Below, piece after piece: positions 62,389 through 64,000 of a stretch of DNA of 64,000 nucleotides. Positions within the stretch are counted from its first letter, which is position 1; every line of letters begins with the position of its first letter. The DNA comes from Diploscapter coronatus (lineage: Eukaryota > Nematoda > Chromadorea > Rhabditida > Rhabditidae), in the NCBI GenBank assembly GCA_964036155.1, contig OZ038422.1, forward strand, positions 60,473,201 to 60,537,200, given 5' to 3'. The notes under the pieces were generated by a model, which was not told the DNA's origin, made no database searches, and saw only the letters and a list, made by a program, of their open reading frames with translations. Position numbers and translations under genes: made by a program.

Positions 62389-62880
62389 ATAAAAAAATCC
62401 GCGATTTTTAAAAAAAAAATTCCAAACTAAAGACGGGTGATTCGAAGAATTTATATTCCCTATTTTCTATATTCTATTCGACTAGAAGCTGCTGATTTTA
62501 TTTTTATTCCACGAATTTCTAAATTTCTACAAACCAAATTAGAAGCAAACACGGGTATTCCTATTTCTTAGTCTGTGGTAAGGACTTGTTTATATGAAAT
62601 GTCATAATTAAAAATGAGTTTACCTTTGAAGTTTTATGAGTCTTTCGAAACATATTAGAATATTTGTATGAAAAATCAATTTTGTCCCTGTTAGATTGAA
62701 CCTTTTCCCCTAAATAAATCAAACATTCCATGGGATTAGCCGAAATTACAATTTTCAAATTTTAGGACTTGTTGAAGCCTACTAAATTGGGAGAAATAAT
62801 ATTTTCGTAAAATATCTTCAGAAAAAGCAACCTTACCAAAATTTGAAACTTCTTGCAGATATTATTGATAATAAATCGCG

Positions 62881-64000
62881 ATGTACGTGGCCCGCAAACG
62901 CTCGCTGATCGTCAAGTTCCTGCTGCTCGTGCCGATCGTCTGGTTCTTGGCCCTCATCTTCTTCGCCGCTACCGATTCGCCGAGCAGGGTAGGGGTGATT
63001 TTCTATTGAAAATGATTTTTCCGGATATATCTGATTTTCTAATCTTTTCTGCATAAGTTTATTCAGGAATTGGCATAGAAGCGAATTAACAAAGTTTCGT
63101 CATTTTATGAAACATTTTTATTAGTTAATTGTTTTTGAAAAATCAAAAAAGAATTAATGTTAACTTTATAAGTATTTGGATGTACATCCATGGATAGCAT
63201 TCCACTTATCTTACTCGTTTTCATGACTATCTGGAACCTACTCAAAAACTTTGCAAAATGGTACAAGTCTGGAAGAAAAAATCGATTTCAGAGAGGCATC
63301 GACGATGAAAACCCCTTGGCGAATCGACAGGTCGGCGGCAGGGATCGAGTTATTCAGGTATTTAATTCATACAAAAATGTTAAAATTAAGTTATTTGGAG
63401 TTTGGCAATTATTGACATTTTAATCTCGGAGTTAGAAAATTATAAATATGATTTCAGGGTTTCGGACCACCCATGGTTCGCGAAAACCGAGACAACGAGG
63501 CTCAGGGACAGATCGATAATCAGGTGCGGTGACTTTTTTTTTTTTTTTTTTAATTTCGAATGCAGTTTTTATGGTAAGTGCTTGCTGTCTACCAACAAAT
63601 GAAAAAAGTTCTAGTAAATCGACTTTCTGTGACTCATTGTGAATATTTGGCATTGGATACATGTTTCATTAGATTCTTTTTAAAAAGTCTATAAAATCTC
63701 GTCAGATCAAATTGTGATCTGAGAAGGAAAATATTTCATGAACTTGTAAAACTTACTTATTTAATTAATTTTGAAAAAAAAAACATTTCAGCTACCCCGA
63801 CAAGAGCCGTCCGTTCGTCAGCCTAAGGACGAGGGCAACGAGATGAATCTGGCCAAGCCCCGATTCATCGTCGACCCCAACGACCCCATCTACAAGAAGG
63901 GCGACGCCAACCAGGCCGGCGAGGGAGGCAAGGCCGTCAAGGTCGACAAAAATGTGGGGTTTTTTTTTAAAATAATTTTTAGATTTTTCGTAGAATTTTC
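62881..64000 (+). CDS. gly-5: Polypeptide N-acetylgalactosaminyltransferase, 5' part
   Basis: This enzyme starts mucin-type O-glycosylation by adding GalNAc to serine or threonine in the Golgi. Four exons are visible: 62881-62988, 63292-63357, 63458-63523 and 63792-63953, all phase 0, giving 134 residues; the gene runs off the window. Residues 1-30 form a type II signal anchor (short basic tail MYVARKRSLIVK, then FLLLVPIVWFLALIFFAA). The stem region follows, with the GLY-5 landmarks VIQGFGPPM, NLAKPRFIVDPNDPIYKKGD and QAGEGGKAVKVDKN, which match what I know of C. elegans GLY-5. The catalytic glycosyltransferase and ricin-type lectin domains must lie downstream. A TTGCAG acceptor at 62853-62858 leaves a 22-base 5' leader, compatible with trans-splicing or with splicing from an upstream exon. 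Confidence 0.93.

Overview
The window is nuclear DNA of a nematode, most likely a rhabditid. The sequence is AT-rich, with GC-rich coding exons broken by many introns that nearly always end in TTTCAG or a close variant. A 21-base match to the nematode spliced leader SL1 lies at 33433-33453. The conserved genes read as worm orthologues, and the accessory genes (F-box proteins, astacin NAS protease, IgGFc-binding-domain protein, multi-pass receptor, Helitron) are typical of nematodes. All gene models were spliced by hand from the sequence. Several were checked by confirming that the exon lengths sum to a multiple of three.

Layout. 107-1566 (+) is the 3' end of an unidentified gene. 3011-5359 (-) encodes a TRM9/ALKBH8-type tRNA wobble-uridine methyltransferase. 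7283-11339 (+) is Pescadillo (lpd-7). 12040-14439 (-) is a cysteine-rich secreted protein, probably GPI-anchored. A 5 kb gap follows. Then come three minus-strand genes: an IgGFc-binding-domain secreted protein (19546-21593), an F-box protein with basic repeats (22096-24635) and an astacin/EGF/CUB/TSP1 metalloprotease (25421-31592). 33763-35042 (+) is an F-box/kelch protein. 36758-40179 (+) is a multi-transmembrane receptor with a Helitron in one intron. 42932-48147 (+) is the complete ABCE1 ribosome-recycling ATPase. A 14 kb gap follows with no recognisable gene. 62881 to the window end (+) is the 5' part of the polypeptide GalNAc transferase gly-5.

Functional themes. Three housekeeping genes (Pescadillo, TRM9-type methyltransferase, ABCE1) serve ribosome assembly, tRNA modification and ribosome recycling. 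The others are secreted, matrix or fast-evolving families. They show no sign of forming one pathway or operon.

The most interesting signals are: a roughly 1.8 kb Helitron with GC hairpin and CTAG terminus inside a receptor gene that still splices across it; an SL1 sequence embedded in genomic DNA; a hAT-type MITE with a perfect 8-bp target duplication; a 46-bp-arm hairpin and a decayed exon-end duplication in ABCE1 introns; a dense TGATAA cluster; a recurring ACTATTTCTC / GAGAAATAGT motif in the gene-poor stretches; and an isolated terminal-exon candidate at 62296. I found no clearly new multi-gene system.
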